Source of the DNA: Verrucomicrobiota bacterium
GTDB lineage: Bacteria; Verrucomicrobiota; Verrucomicrobiia; Opitutales; Opitutaceae
DNA length: 35,517 nucleotides
Direction of reading: 5' to 3'
Assembly (NCBI GenBank): GCA_023433275.1
Contig: JAEZDN010000037.1
Span: forward strand, 1-35,517
The position numbers and the translations under genes are program-made. Within the stretch, counting starts at the first letter, position 1. Each line of letters begins with the position of its first letter. This document shows positions 23,254 to 32,219 of this stretch, piece by piece. Under the pieces are notes generated by a model. That model was not told the DNA's origin and did not search any database. It saw only the letters and a program-made list of their open reading frames with translations.

Positions 23254-24687
23254 TCAGTATGCGTTCTCCCGGCGGAGGAAGGTCAGGACGATGATCTGTA
23301 TGTCGAACCACACTGACCAGTTTTCGATGTAGTAGAGGTCGTATTTGACCCGGGTCACCAGATCGCCCTCGCCGCGATGGCCGTTGACTTGGGCCCAGCC
23401 GGACATGCCGGGCTTGGCGATGTGGCGGGTGTTGTAGTTGGGGATCTCGCGGGCGAGGCGGTTGGCATGGAATTCCCGTTCTGGGCGCGGGCCGACCAAG
23501 CTCATGTCACCCAGGATCACATTCCAGAATTGGGGCGTTTCATCGAGATTCCAGCGGCGGATGAAGCTACCGATGCGCAGGAGGCGGGGATCCTCGCGGG
23601 CCGTGCTCTGGGCGAGATGGTCGAACTTCTCCGATCCCAGTTTCATGCTGCGCAGTTTGAACATCGCGAATTTCTGCCCGTTCTGGCCGATGCGGTACTG
23701 CCGGAAGAAGACTGGGCCGGGATCTTCTCTTTTGATGTTAAATGCGGCCCAGAGAAAAACGGGCAGCGACAGAACGAGACCTACCATGCCCCCGGCGACG
23801 TCGATACTGCGTTTGATCGCGCGATAGAGCAGGCGTTGCAGGGGCAGTTCGGCAATTCCCAGTACCGGCACGCCCGCGATCGAATCGGAGCGAAGGTTGG
23901 CAAAGAAGATCTGGAAGAACGAGGGGACGACCGCGAATCGGACATAGTGTCGCTCGCAGGTGGTGGCGGTGGCAATGAGACTGTCGCGGGAGAGGTCGAA
24001 ATCGCCCACGACGACGATATCAGGCCGGGCCTCGGCGATGATGGCGTCCAAATCGCGGATTTCTCCCCACGATCTTAACCGTGCGGGCTCCGGAAACGGA
24101 ATCGCCGATACCGGGCGAGGCGTTGCAACCCAGCCAATAACGTTGTAGGGGTGGTTGGTGTCTGTTCCGATTGCTTCAGCCAGGTCAACGCTCTCTTGCG
24201 TCCAGCCGACCAGCAACACACGCTGGGTCAGATCGCGCCGAAGAGCGCTGCGAGATAGCCACTGATAGAACGCCAAGCGCCAGGTGGTCATCAGGAGGAC
24301 AGTCGTGAGGCATGACAATCCGACGAAGAGGCGTGAAATGGACGGATCGAACTTCAAGGTGAGTGACACTCCGAGAAACACGCAGAACCAAAGGGCAACG
24401 CCTTGCAGGATCTTATTGAGGGATCGCTGAGGGCGGAGCAGCAGGCGGCTATCATACACGCCTAGAAACGCGTAAGTGGAGACAAAGAACAGCATGCCCA
24501 GGGTGATCAATGGTGCGTAGGCAACGTAAGTGATGCCGCCAGCTTCCACTGCGATGTTTTTGAGAGGAGTGTTGAACCGCAGCCAGTAACCGAACGATAG
24601 TCCGATGAGGCTTACAAAGGCATCGCTCACTACCAGCAGCAACAGCAGCGAGGTCTGAACTTGGGAATGGCGGCGACGATGAGGCAC
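23254..24687 (-). CDS. Undecaprenyl-phosphate glycosyl-phosphotransferase (initiating enzyme)
   Basis: Polyprenyl glycosyl-phosphotransferase of 477 residues that starts repeat-unit synthesis by moving sugar-1-phosphate from a nucleotide sugar onto undecaprenyl phosphate. The N-terminal half has about four membrane segments and a CoA-binding-like domain (RVLLVGWTQESVDLAEAI). The C-terminal catalytic domain contains FRQYRIGQNGQKFAMFKLRSM, then DETPQFWNVILGDMSLVGPRP and KPGMSGWAQVNG, all diagnostic of the WbaP/WcaJ/PssY superfamily. It is the last gene of the minus-strand operon but would act first in the pathway. The sugar is probably glucose or galactose, which is inference. Confidence 0.93.
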   Translation of the reverse strand: MPHRRRHSQVQTSLLLLLVVSDAFVSLIGLSFGYWLRFNTPLKNIAVEAGGITYVAYAPLITLGMLFFVSTYAFLGVYDSRLLLRPQRSLNKILQGVALWFCVFLGVSLTLKFDPSISRLFVGLSCLTTVLLMTTWRLAFYQWLSRSALRRDLTQRVLLVGWTQESVDLAEAIGTDTNHPYNVIGWVATPRPVSAIPFPEPARLRSWGEIRDLDAIIAEARPDIVVVGDFDLSRDSLIATATTCERHYVRFAVVPSFFQIFFANLRSDSIAGVPVLGIAELPLQRLLYRAIKRSIDVAGGMVGLVLSLPVFLWAAFNIKREDPGPVFFRQYRIGQNGQKFAMFKLRSMKLGSEKFDHLAQSTAREDPRLLRIGSFIRRWNLDETPQFWNVILGDMSLVGPRPEREFHANRLAREIPNYNTRHIAKPGMSGWAQVNGHRGEGDLVTRVKYDLYYIENWSVWFDIQIIVLTFLRRENAY

Positions 24688-24795
24688 GGTGGGAGCTAGA
24701 AGAAGAAAACTGAATGCTGAAAGCTGAATTATTGGATGGCCGGTCTCTTCCGCCGCTACGCCAGGGGCAAGGGCGTCCCGCCGCCCCTATTCGCG

Positions 24796-27645
24796 CTAGT
24801 GCAGGCGGTATTCGACGCTAAAAAAGCCGTCTCGCGGAAAGTCCAAACCGTCGGGCCATGGAATCTCCATCTCGACTCTCTGATCCTTTCCGGGCGGGAG
24901 GGAAGCGATCGTGGCGGTGAAGCCGTCGGATGTTGGCGTGATTTGAACGCCGGACTGGGCGAAGGCGGTGAACGAAAGACCGGTGGACGGTTGACGGTCG
25001 ACGGTGGACGGTGGACTGCCAGCAGTGGCCGGTGGACGGTTTCCGGTGGACGGTGAACTATCACCAGTGGACGGTGGACGGTGAACAGTCGGCGGGGGAC
25101 GGTTGTCGGTGGAGTCTTGTGGGGCGAAGCTTTGTTCGGTCATCGGGGCTTCTTCGGTCGCACGATGGCGGTTCGCGATGAGGTCGCGATTTTGTGAAAA
25201 CTCAGGACTCAGGAGTGATGCGATGAGTTCGGTATTGAGGCCGCCGATGTCGGGGATGAAGTCGGTGCGGAAGCGTGCCGCGGTTTCGAAAGAGACCTGA
25301 GAAGATGGAGCTTCGGGGATGAACTGGATTTCGGCGGGGAAGCGCTCGTAGCCGACAGCGGGGACGGTGATCGACACCTCGATGGTGCGACGCTCGCCGG
25401 GGGAGAGGGTGATCGTCTGAGGGTGTGAGGGTGCGAGGGTGCGAGGGTGTGAGCGTGAATCTGAAGGGTGTGAGGGTGTGAGGGTGTGAGGATGTGAGGA
25501 TGGGGCTTCGGAACTTCGAGGGAGGAGGGTGATGAAGTCGGGTAAGATGAGGCGGCCCGTGACGGGTTGGTCGGAGAAGTTGTAGAGCACGATTGTGCCG
25601 CGACCGTAGCGGTACGCAGGCGAGACCTGAGACCTGAAACCTGAAACCTGAGGACTTATTTTTGCGTTTTGTGCTTCGGGCGGTGAGACAAGCCGCAGGA
25701 GTTGTAGGCGGCGGAATTCGAAGGTGGCGGGGAGTTGGCTGGGATACATCACGATCACCAGCGAGGCCGGTTTGTTGTCCTTGAAACGCCAGGGGAGTTC
25801 GGCGCGGCCGTAAAAGGACATCGTGAAATTGTCGCCGGGCTCGAAGAAGTGCTGCCAATCGGTCTTCGCCAGGCGGGTGGGATAAACTTCGAAGAGGTTC
25901 CCGTTGGCGGCGCGGATGTGGAACGTCAGCTCTTCGCTGCGCGAAGGAGCTGGTGCCGGTGAACGGTCGGCGGTAGACGATCTGACCGTCTTACTGTCCA
26001 CTGTCCACCGTCCACCGGGTTTCGTGGTCCCTATGACGAAAATGCCGTTGTAGCGTTTGATTGAGGAGAGGCCTGCGTCGGGAAGAAAGTCTATGACGAT
26101 CGGGCTCGGGGCGGGAGTGACGATGGGCCAGGAACGGGAGGAATTGGAGGGTGTGAGGGCGAGGGACGAGGGTGTGAGGGTGTGAGGGTGTGAGGGTGTG
26201 AGGAGTGGTGATTGCGGGTAGAGCGGCTTGATCGGGATCCGTTTAGATCGATCGCTGGGTGTTGAAGTTTGCGTGGCGCGGGGAGCGGCGAGCCACCAGG
26301 CGCCGGCGGGGGTGAGTTCGTTGCCGGCGATCTTTAGTCCGATATGCGACGCCCAGGCCAGGGATGAAGAGGTTGTAGATTGGTGACCTGAATCCTGATC
26401 TTCGGCGAAATCGTTTGGGTGGTAGGTAATCCCGCCAGCGGTCCAAGTGGATGAATTCGAGGGTTTGGATTGCGCGTCACCCGACTCGGAAACTGGCTTG
26501 GCAGTGAGGCCGTATTCGATGGCGCCGTTTTCGAGATAGGGTGGAAGATAGAAGGCCATCGGTCCTTCAATGTGAAGCGCGTCGACTTGATCCCCGACGA
26601 TTCGAAACCATCGCCATTGTCGCAACCGGCCTTCTTTGGCGCCGGCAGTGATGGGACCGAGGTGCCCGTAGCCGAGCTCAGTCAGAAAAATCGGAAGATT
26701 TTTCTGACGGAAACCTGAAACCTGAAACCTGAGACCTGAATTGATACCGCTTTCAAAAACAAGATTTCGACGGTCCTGCCCGATGCTGTTGGCAGTTAGC
26801 TCGGTGGCAGCTGCTTCGTGTTGGCGGTACACGCCGGTGAAATCCTCGGCGTAACCGTAGTAGTGATAGTTGAAACCGTCGGTGTAGGCGAAGCCGTCGT
26901 TGGCGGCGAAGCGCTCGAGCCAAGGGCCGGGAGGGAGGCCCAGTGAGCCCATGAGGACCAAGGGCTCGCTGGGGACGGTGGACGGATGACGGTTGACGGC
27001 AGGCGAGCGGGGAGCGGTTGACGGTTGACGGTTGACGGTAGACGGTGCACGGGACTCGGTGAACGGTGGGCGGTCGGCCGTGGGCAGTGTGGCGTTATTT
27101 TGCGCGACATTGGTGCGTTGCGCCTCGGCGATGCCGGCATTCAGTCCCAGGTAAGTTGCTTTCAGGAAAGCGGTGTAGCGCTCGGAGGATTCAGGGACGA
27201 AGCCAAGGTCGGGCTCGTTATCGATTTCCCATGCATCAACTACATCACCAAAGGCGGCACCGAGCTTTCGGCCATGCTCGTACGATTCGCTGAGGTTGTC
27301 CGGAAGATATTTCACCTTCCAGTCCCTGACGGGCATTCGGAGCATTACGCAGGTGCGAAGGCCGTGCTGGCGGATACGGAGAAACGAATAGCGCGTTTCG
27401 TCGACCTTTGCCAAATCCACTCCCCGGATGCGCATCCAACCCGAATGCAGCAGCTCAGAGCCGGCGTGGAGAAAATTGCCGTCGGACAAGGCCGATGCTA
27501 GTTTTGGGGCAGTAAGTCCGGTGTCGAGACCACGGGACGTGAGCGATGCTTGCGTGCGAGGTGCACCGCAAAGGGAAGCGATGGCGGCAACGAGAAGGCA
27601 AGCGCCGATCCGGACTGTTTGGTGAGGTTGGCGTGCGTGCTCCAC
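24796..27645 (-). CDS. Secreted clan-A glycoside hydrolase-like protein with seven in-frame repeat inserts
   Basis: A 949-residue protein starting at GTG 27645, with a signal peptide (VRIGACLLVAAIASLCGA, cut near residue 33). Residues 60-330 resemble a TIM-barrel glycosidase of clan A (GH39-like): WEIDNEPD with Glu144 as probable acid/base and LPIFLTELGYG with Glu323 as probable nucleophile. Later parts look like beta-sandwich domains (for example GTIVLYNFSDQPVTGRL). It is interrupted by seven low-complexity stretches that are translations of spacer repeats: PSTVNRQ-type, FQVSGFR-type and HTLTPSHP-type. Removing them leaves about 730 to 760 residues. The frame is never broken. Role by context: trimming or turnover of the polysaccharide made by the surrounding genes; substrate unknown. 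Confidence 0.75.
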   Translation of the reverse strand: MEHARQPHQTVRIGACLLVAAIASLCGAPRTQASLTSRGLDTGLTAPKLASALSDGNFLHAGSELLHSGWMRIRGVDLAKVDETRYSFLRIRQHGLRTCVMLRMPVRDWKVKYLPDNLSESYEHGRKLGAAFGDVVDAWEIDNEPDLGFVPESSERYTAFLKATYLGLNAGIAEAQRTNVAQNNATLPTADRPPFTESRAPSTVNRQPSTAPRSPAVNRHPSTVPSEPLVLMGSLGLPPGPWLERFAANDGFAYTDGFNYHYYGYAEDFTGVYRQHEAAATELTANSIGQDRRNLVFESGINSGLRFQVSGFRQKNLPIFLTELGYGHLGPITAGAKEGRLRQWRWFRIVGDQVDALHIEGPMAFYLPPYLENGAIEYGLTAKPVSESGDAQSKPSNSSTWTAGGITYHPNDFAEDQDSGHQSTTSSSLAWASHIGLKIAGNELTPAGAWWLAAPRATQTSTPSDRSKRIPIKPLYPQSPLLTPSHPHTLTPSSLALTPSNSSRSWPIVTPAPSPIVIDFLPDAGLSSIKRYNGIFVIGTTKPGGRWTVDSKTVRSSTADRSPAPAPSRSEELTFHIRAANGNLFEVYPTRLAKTDWQHFFEPGDNFTMSFYGRAELPWRFKDNKPASLVIVMYPSQLPATFEFRRLQLLRLVSPPEAQNAKISPQVSGFRSQVSPAYRYGRGTIVLYNFSDQPVTGRLILPDFITLLPRSSEAPSSHPHTLTPSHPSDSRSHPRTLAPSHPQTITLSPGERRTIEVSITVPAVGYERFPAEIQFIPEAPSSQVSFETAARFRTDFIPDIGGLNTELIASLLSPEFSQNRDLIANRHRATEEAPMTEQSFAPQDSTDNRPPPTVHRPPSTGDSSPSTGNRPPATAGSPPSTVDRQPSTGLSFTAFAQSGVQITPTSDGFTATIASLPPGKDQRVEMEIPWPDGLDFPRDGFFSVEYRLH
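24987..27085 (-). repeat. Seven repeat insertions within the glycosidase-like gene
   Basis: On the plus strand these are: GACGGTK heptads at about 24987-25111; GGGTGTGA octamers at 25419-25503; CTGARAC heptads at 25621-25656; mixed GACGGT/CCACTGT heptads at 25960-26015; octamers at 26147-26206; CTGARAC heptads at 26711-26742; GACGGTK heptads at 26975-27085. All are read in the minus direction, which is the stop-free sense of each unit (CAGGTYT, CACACCCT, ACCGTCM). Limits are approximate. Confidence 0.85.
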
Positions 27646-27742
27646 GATGCGCGCAGCGAACGGCGCACCGCGAAGGCTGTCAACTATCGCAGTACTCGCG
27701 GTGATCCCGGGAGCAAAGGTTGCCCTCAGCCATTTCGGCGTA

Positions 27743-28069
27743 CTAGGGCGCGTGTTTGATTAGCACCAAAACTATTGAGGCAGCGATTACCACGATTAGC
27801 GCCAAACCCGCACCGCGTCGTTCAGCAATGGAGCGATCACAACCTTGAAAACATCGGTCAATGAGCCGCACGCCAATTAGAGCAGTCAGCGCGATAACAA
27901 GGGATACTGCGGTGGAGCCGATGAATTCTGCAGGCGAGTGCGAAATCCAGGATTCGAACTGCTGCTGGAGAGGTGAGGCCGACAAAATGACGAGGCACAC
28001 CAAGCCGATGGCTAAAGACCCCACTGCGGCCATGCGCACGAATCCCTTAAGAAATTCTTGTGGGATCAT
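27743..28069 (-). CDS. Small integral membrane protein, unknown function
   Basis: A 108-residue protein with three predicted membrane segments (about 10-30, 48-66 and 87-105) separated by short loops, one carrying CFQGCDRS. I do not recognise the family. It starts 17 bases after the stop of the ligase-like gene and is followed at 98 bases by the glycosidase-like gene, so it is likely co-transcribed. Composition is normal for the locus and no repeat lies in it. An accessory to the polymerase or ligase is possible but not shown. Confidence 0.6.
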   Translation of the reverse strand: MIPQEFLKGFVRMAAVGSLAIGLVCLVILSASPLQQQFESWISHSPAEFIGSTAVSLVIALTALIGVRLIDRCFQGCDRSIAERRGAGLALIVVIAASIVLVLIKHAP

Positions 28070-28086
28070 ATGTCCAAGGGTTCGGC

Positions 28087-29862
28087 TTACTTTCCTTCAA
28101 GCTCAAGTCGGCGAATAGAGATTATCGCGAGAACGCACCAGGTAGTTAGGATCGCGGGATTTTGAAACGGAAAGTCGAAGGTGGCGTGGATCAGCGTTTG
28201 GCCCAGACCGATGGCCAACAGGAGCGCAGGTAGGTCGCGCCACACGCGCCGGCGGAGCAATCCCAGCAACCACCAACCCCCACCCAGCACCACGAGGGCA
28301 GTGCCTACGGCTCCCTGTTCGATGGGAATCTGAAGCCAATCGTTGTGCGCGTGCTCCCAGAAGAGGCGTCCCCCTTTGTAGCCTTCGGAATATTTCTTAA
28401 TGTACTCGGTGTAAAGGAATCTGAACCCACCGGCTCCGACTCCTCGCTCCCAGTAATCACCAAACATTTCCACGCTGGCGGCATGGGCATCCTTACGCTG
28501 GAGGAGACTGACGTCCTTTGCATCTTTAGATAGGAGAAGCTCGAAACGCCGTTCGACCGTGCGGTAGTCAAGCTGGCTGGCTCCGAAAGCAACGACCCCT
28601 GCCACCATCAGAGCGACGGCGATCGGTATGAGCGGGTGCGTGACTGAACCAGGGCGGGAAACGGTGCGATGGACTAGGAAGGCGAATCCGGAGAATAGAA
28701 GAAAGCCAGCGAGTAGAACGGTTCCGCCGCGTGAAATGGTGAACACTTCTGCAAAAAATATTAGCAGTGCGCCGAGGACAAATAGGATCGCAGGACTGGA
28801 ACGCTCCATCTTCTTAACGCTGCGCTGATGACTGACGATCGCGAGGAACACAAAGAGTGTCGCCGCAAGCGCCAACCAGGCCCCGGCGTGGTTCTTGTAG
28901 ATGAAACTGGCGAAAGAAGTGGCGCCGCGCAACGGCTCATCGAACCAAAGAAGGAATTGCCACGGACGCAGCACGCGGCAGACGAAACCTGTGATGGCCA
29001 GGGCGACGGCGTTGAGGGCGAACGTGAGCAGGAGGATCTCGAGCGAACGGCGTCGCGTGAAGGCGACCCAGACGGTGCAGACGGTGAGCCAGGTGGAGGC
29101 GTAGATGATGAACTGGCGCCAGAGGTTGAAACGCTCGAAGGGGGTGTCGATCGAGGTGGGAAGCCACGGGATGTCGTTCACCCGGCGCAGCCACCACGTC
29201 GTGGCATTGCGCTCCCACACCCAGGAGGGGTTGAGCGCCTGCAAGACCATGTAACCTAGCAAAGCTAGACCGATCCAGAAGATCGGAAAGCGGAGCAGGC
29301 GCGGCCATGCGGAGACTCGCATGGCGGAAACCTGAGACCTGAAACCTGAAACCTGAGGATGTTGCTGAGGGTGTGAGGGTGTGAGGGTGTGAGGAGGGGA
29401 GGCAGTCGGAGAAAGCTGACCACTCGGAGAAACCTGAGACCTGAGACCTGAGACCTGAGGAGGTTTCTGAGCTTCTGGCTCGCCGCTCCTGGCTCCAAGC
29501 TCCTCGCTCCCAGCTCCAAGCTCATTGCTCCTGGCTCCCAGCTCCTGGCTCCCAGCTCCTCGCTCCCAGCTCCTCGCTCCAAGCTCGCCGCTCCCAGCTC
29601 CCAGCTCCTTGCTCCAAGCTCCTTGCCCGGGCCATTCGCCCGGCGAATACGTCCGGGGCAAGAGGGCGAGGAGGAAGCCGACGAGGCTGAGGCCGAGGCT
29701 CGTGAGCTGGCTCCACACATGCATCGTACCGAGCGCCCACGGCAGGAAACACAGGTGGATCGCGACGACGGCCAGGACCGCCCGCTCGAGGGGATGGAGG
29801 GGGACGCGCTGCTTGGGATCGGAACGGAAACGACGCAAAAGAGAAGAGGAGGGCGCGGACAT
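28087..29862 (-). CDS. O-antigen ligase/polymerase-like membrane protein with in-frame repeat insert
   Basis: A 591-residue polytopic protein of the Wzy_C/WaaL superfamily. Ten or more membrane segments are evident; the periplasmic loop holds YWERGVGAGGFRFLYTEY and the conserved HAHNDWLQIPIEQGAVG with its key histidine. The ATG at 29862 was chosen because it begins a normal cytoplasmic N-terminus before the first membrane segment; codons further upstream are translations of GGCCGCAAAA repeats. Residues about 79-180 between the second and third membrane segments are an insertion of repeat DNA (ELGARS and QVSGLRS type). It is first in the minus-strand operon. It is a second Wzy-like protein besides the one at 18.8-20.1 kb, so one may polymerise and the other ligate. 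Confidence 0.82.
   Translation of the reverse strand: MSAPSSSLLRRFRSDPKQRVPLHPLERAVLAVVAIHLCFLPWALGTMHVWSQLTSLGLSLVGFLLALLPRTYSPGEWPGQGAWSKELGAGSGELGARSWERGAGSQELGARSNELGAGSEELGARSGEPEAQKPPQVSGLRSQVSPSGQLSPTASPPHTLTPSHPQQHPQVSGFRSQVSAMRVSAWPRLLRFPIFWIGLALLGYMVLQALNPSWVWERNATTWWLRRVNDIPWLPTSIDTPFERFNLWRQFIIYASTWLTVCTVWVAFTRRRSLEILLLTFALNAVALAITGFVCRVLRPWQFLLWFDEPLRGATSFASFIYKNHAGAWLALAATLFVFLAIVSHQRSVKKMERSSPAILFVLGALLIFFAEVFTISRGGTVLLAGFLLFSGFAFLVHRTVSRPGSVTHPLIPIAVALMVAGVVAFGASQLDYRTVERRFELLLSKDAKDVSLLQRKDAHAASVEMFGDYWERGVGAGGFRFLYTEYIKKYSEGYKGGRLFWEHAHNDWLQIPIEQGAVGTALVVLGGGWWLLGLLRRRVWRDLPALLLAIGLGQTLIHATFDFPFQNPAILTTWCVLAIISIRRLELEGK
29323..29628 (-). repeat. In-frame repeat insertion in the ligase-like gene
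   Basis: About 306 bases (102 codons). From left to right on the plus strand: CTGARAC heptads (29328-29358), GGGTGTGA octamers (29366-29395), CTGAGAC heptads (29428-29460), then about 20 GCTCCNN heptads (29478-29625). In the protein these are read as QVSGFRS, PHTLTPSH, QVSGLRS and ELGARSW. Three unrelated repeat families meet here in one loop. Confidence 0.88.
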
Positions 29863-29887
29863 TAGGATAAGAGGGGAGATCCGGAGT

Positions 29888-30720
29888 AATGGCCGCAAAA
29901 AGTCCCGAAAGGCGCAAATGGGAAAATGGCCGGAATCAAGCAGAGGCCGATCGATTCGGATTAGAAGCCCGCGAAGAGGTGGTTCTGAACAATGCTTTGA
30001 TTGGCCGCAAAAAGAGGTCTTACGAATCCATTGATTGGCCGCAAAAAGGCGCAAAAGGCGCAAAAACGGAGGGATTGGGACAATGCATTGATTGGCCGCA
30101 AAAAGACGCAAAAGGCGCAAAAAAAAGGCAGTAGATTCAATGCCACCGGCGATGCGCCGCAAAAGGCGGTAATACCAATTCATTCATTGGCCGCAAAAAG
30201 GCGCAAAAGGCGCAAAAAACGGCAGTGGATTCAATGCCACCGGCGATGCGCCGTGCCTCTTTGTTAGGTGGAGCTCGAAATAGTCGGCGAGGGATCGGAG
30301 AATTTGGTCCGAACTTTTTGCGATTTTTGCGCCTTTTTGCGGCAACAGTGGTTCGGTTGGTATGAAGAGTTCTGATCCGGATTGATGGTTAAAAAAAAGA
30401 GGTCCTACGAATTCATTGATTGGCCGCAAAAAAGCGCAAAAGGCGAAAAAAAAGGCAGTGGATTCAATGCCACCGGCGATGCGCCGTGCCTCTTTGTTAG
30501 GTGGAGCTCGAAATAGTCGGCGAGGGATCGGAGAATTTGGTCCGAACCTTTTGCGATTTTTGCGCCTTTTTGCGGCAACAGTGGTTCGGTTGGTATGAAG
30601 AGTTCTGATCCGGATTGATGGCCGCAAAGGCGGTGTTACCAATTCATTGATTGGCCGCAAAAAAGCGCAAAAGGCGCAAAAAGGGAGCAGGCTCAACGCC
30701 GCCGTCGATGCGAAACACAG
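29888..30720. repeat. GGCCGCAAAA/GGCGCAAAA array with a 168-base direct duplication
   Basis: This 830-base spacer has at least eleven GCCGCAAAA-type elements, most followed by one or two GGCGCAAAA nonamers, in both orientations. Two copies of a 168-base segment, 30221-30388 and 30454-30621, differ at a single base by my reading (T/C in GAACTTTTT versus GAACCTTTT), and shorter diverged copies start at 30127 and about 30684. No gene is supported. Confidence 0.85.
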
Positions 30721-30778
30721 ATTAAGGGGTTCGAACTTCTGCGACTTTTGCGGCCGATTTTGCTCGGGAAAGTGATCG

Positions 30779-31168
30779 CTACTTGAGTTCGGAGAGCGCG
30801 TATTTCTGGACCTGCAATTTGCCTGCTCCAAAGTTTATCAGCAGCCCGTGCTCGATGCGCGATGAACGCAAGTAGCCGAGCAGTTGGGCGATGTGCTCGT
30901 CGGAGATAGCCCGGCATGCCTTGATTTCCACGATCAGGCCTTGGGCAACGAAAAGATCAGCAAAGTATTCGCCCAAGATCGTACCATCTTCGTCGAAGAC
31001 ACTAAGCGGATGTTGTTGGATAACTCCGATGCCACTTTTCCTCAGCCGATTGGACAGTCCATTCTCATAAACTTTCTCCAAGTGGCCCGAGCGGTGATAA
31101 CAGTGAAGTGCAAAACTGGTTTCCCGAACCAAGTCGCAAAGAGGGAATATATCCAAGGTGAAGTTCAT
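30779..31168 (-). CDS. GxxExxY protein (PD-(D/E)XK nuclease-like)
   Basis: A 129-residue protein of the GxxExxY family. The naming motif is present as GHLEKVY at 28-34, followed by ENGLSNRLRKSGIGV and the core EYFADLFVAQGLIVEIKA, in which Asp and the Glu-x-Lys fit a PD-(D/E)XK nuclease fold. LLGYLRSSRIEHGLLINFG is the typical C-terminal half. These proteins are common as isolated genes in environmental bacteria; their substrate is unknown. It stands alone in repeat-rich DNA, with a normal length and start. Confidence 0.9.
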   Translation of the reverse strand: MNFTLDIFPLCDLVRETSFALHCYHRSGHLEKVYENGLSNRLRKSGIGVIQQHPLSVFDEDGTILGEYFADLFVAQGLIVEIKACRAISDEHIAQLLGYLRSSRIEHGLLINFGAGKLQVQKYALSELK

Positions 31169-31254
31169 TCCCTTAAGGTCTCGTCCGCAGGGTTCGAACT
31201 CGGCTTCGGAGAGAGCCTATATTGAGGTCATGACTTTCGAATGGCGGAGAGGAG

Positions 31255-31480
31255 GCCCAAACTTTTAATGGCCGCGAAATGGCGCTTTCGGCGAGAGGAC
31301 GGACCAGATTGATGGCCGCGAAAAAGCGCAAAAGGCGCAAAAATGGATGGAGCTCGAACGCTGCGTGTCGAGAGTCAGCTCTCTTGACAGGGGAAATTCG
31401 AAACAGAGGCGATGAGGGCCCTGGGATTCGGGGTACGAACTTTCTGCGCCTTTTGCGCCTTTTTGCGGCTAATCAAGGAT
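31255..31480. repeat. GGCCGCAAAA-type elements
   Basis: Contains elements at 31268-31290 (degenerate), 31312-31345 and an inverted one at 31441-31475. Between them is about 90 bases of unassigned sequence. No gene is supported. Confidence 0.7.
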
Positions 31481-31523
31481 TGGTGGGGAACGCGGCTTCA
31501 CGCTCGCACCAACGCCAAATTCG

Positions 31524-31727
31524 CTACCGCGCGGCCCGGGTGCCGTCGAGCGAACGATCTGCCCACAGATGGAGCTCCGCCTCCCGGCGGCAGTCGGGGA
31601 GCGCTGACAGCGGGCGGCCCTCGTGCTGCAGGATGATGCGGGCGTAGCACTCGATCTCATCGAAGGACGGACGCAAGGCCGCGATCAGCTGCGGGATTTT
31701 TTTCGTGAGCGGGGAAAGCATGTTCAT
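31524..31727 (-). CDS. Small hypothetical protein
   Basis: A 67-residue open frame starting MNMLSPLTKKIPQLI, with a helical, mixed-charge composition (SFDEIECYARIIL, CRREAELHLWADRS) unlike the repeat-derived frames around it. I do not recognise a family. There is no clear ribosome-binding site, and an upstream start at 31748 is possible. It may be a genuine small regulator-sized protein; the 180 bases upstream (31749-31925) are non-repetitive and could hold its promoter, but I see no convincing element. Confidence 0.4.
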   Translation of the reverse strand: MNMLSPLTKKIPQLIAALRPSFDEIECYARIILQHEGRPLSALPDCRREAELHLWADRSLDGTRAAR

Positions 31728-31925
31728 GGTGGTAACGGTAAGCTGCACAAGGGGTGGGGGGTAAGGTCACCGGTCGGACGTGTCGGCCTTTGGTAGGCAC
31801 ACTCATAATCAACCGTAACGCTCTAGACCAACACAGCCCGATCGGTAACCGTCACCAACATAACCCAACCGGACCCGCAAAAGCATTGGGTCCCCAACCC
31901 AATCGGGGGTCGGTGATCACCCCAG

Positions 31926-32145
31926 GCGCGTGGGAGCGCGCGGTTATTCGTCAGCGGTTAGTCGTTACTAGGGGAAAGGGCGGGCAACCCGACCCAAAGT
32001 AGTCTATTAAATGACTTTGGTCCGCGAGCCTGGCGCGATGTGCGGGTCGTGCGACTCGTGGTGGGTTTTGGATCGAGAAGGGGGACGGTCGGCAGAACAG
32101 GCCGAGAGAAAAAGGAAGATTACGATTAAGAAAAGATAGGGGAGC
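31926..32145. repeat. Partial mosaic, inverted relative to copies 1 and 2
   Basis: Holds GGTTATT-like heptads (31942-31970), then an inverted copy of the conserved CATTTAATAGACT block (31989-32025) with its CCAAAGT/ACTTTGG arms, and a purine-rich GAGAAAGA run (32100-32138) that is the complement of the CTTTCTC run. The order is the reverse of the 3.8-4.7 kb copy, as expected of an inverted fragment. Confidence 0.75.
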
Positions 32146-32219
32146 GTGGACGAGCCTCGGCGATGCCATCCTTGGCTCTGCGAACTCGACAACGATGGGC
32201 GGTGGGATAGATTTCGCTC

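Noticed and set aside
29863..30183. N-terminal extension of the ligase-like protein
   Set aside because: It translates GGCCGCAAAA repeats (FLRLFAAN); the ATG at 29862 gives a normal N-terminus.
31749..31925. Possible RNA gene or riboswitch in the non-repetitive spacer
   Set aside because: Some short complementary segments exist, but no known fold or tRNA-like pattern could be recognised.
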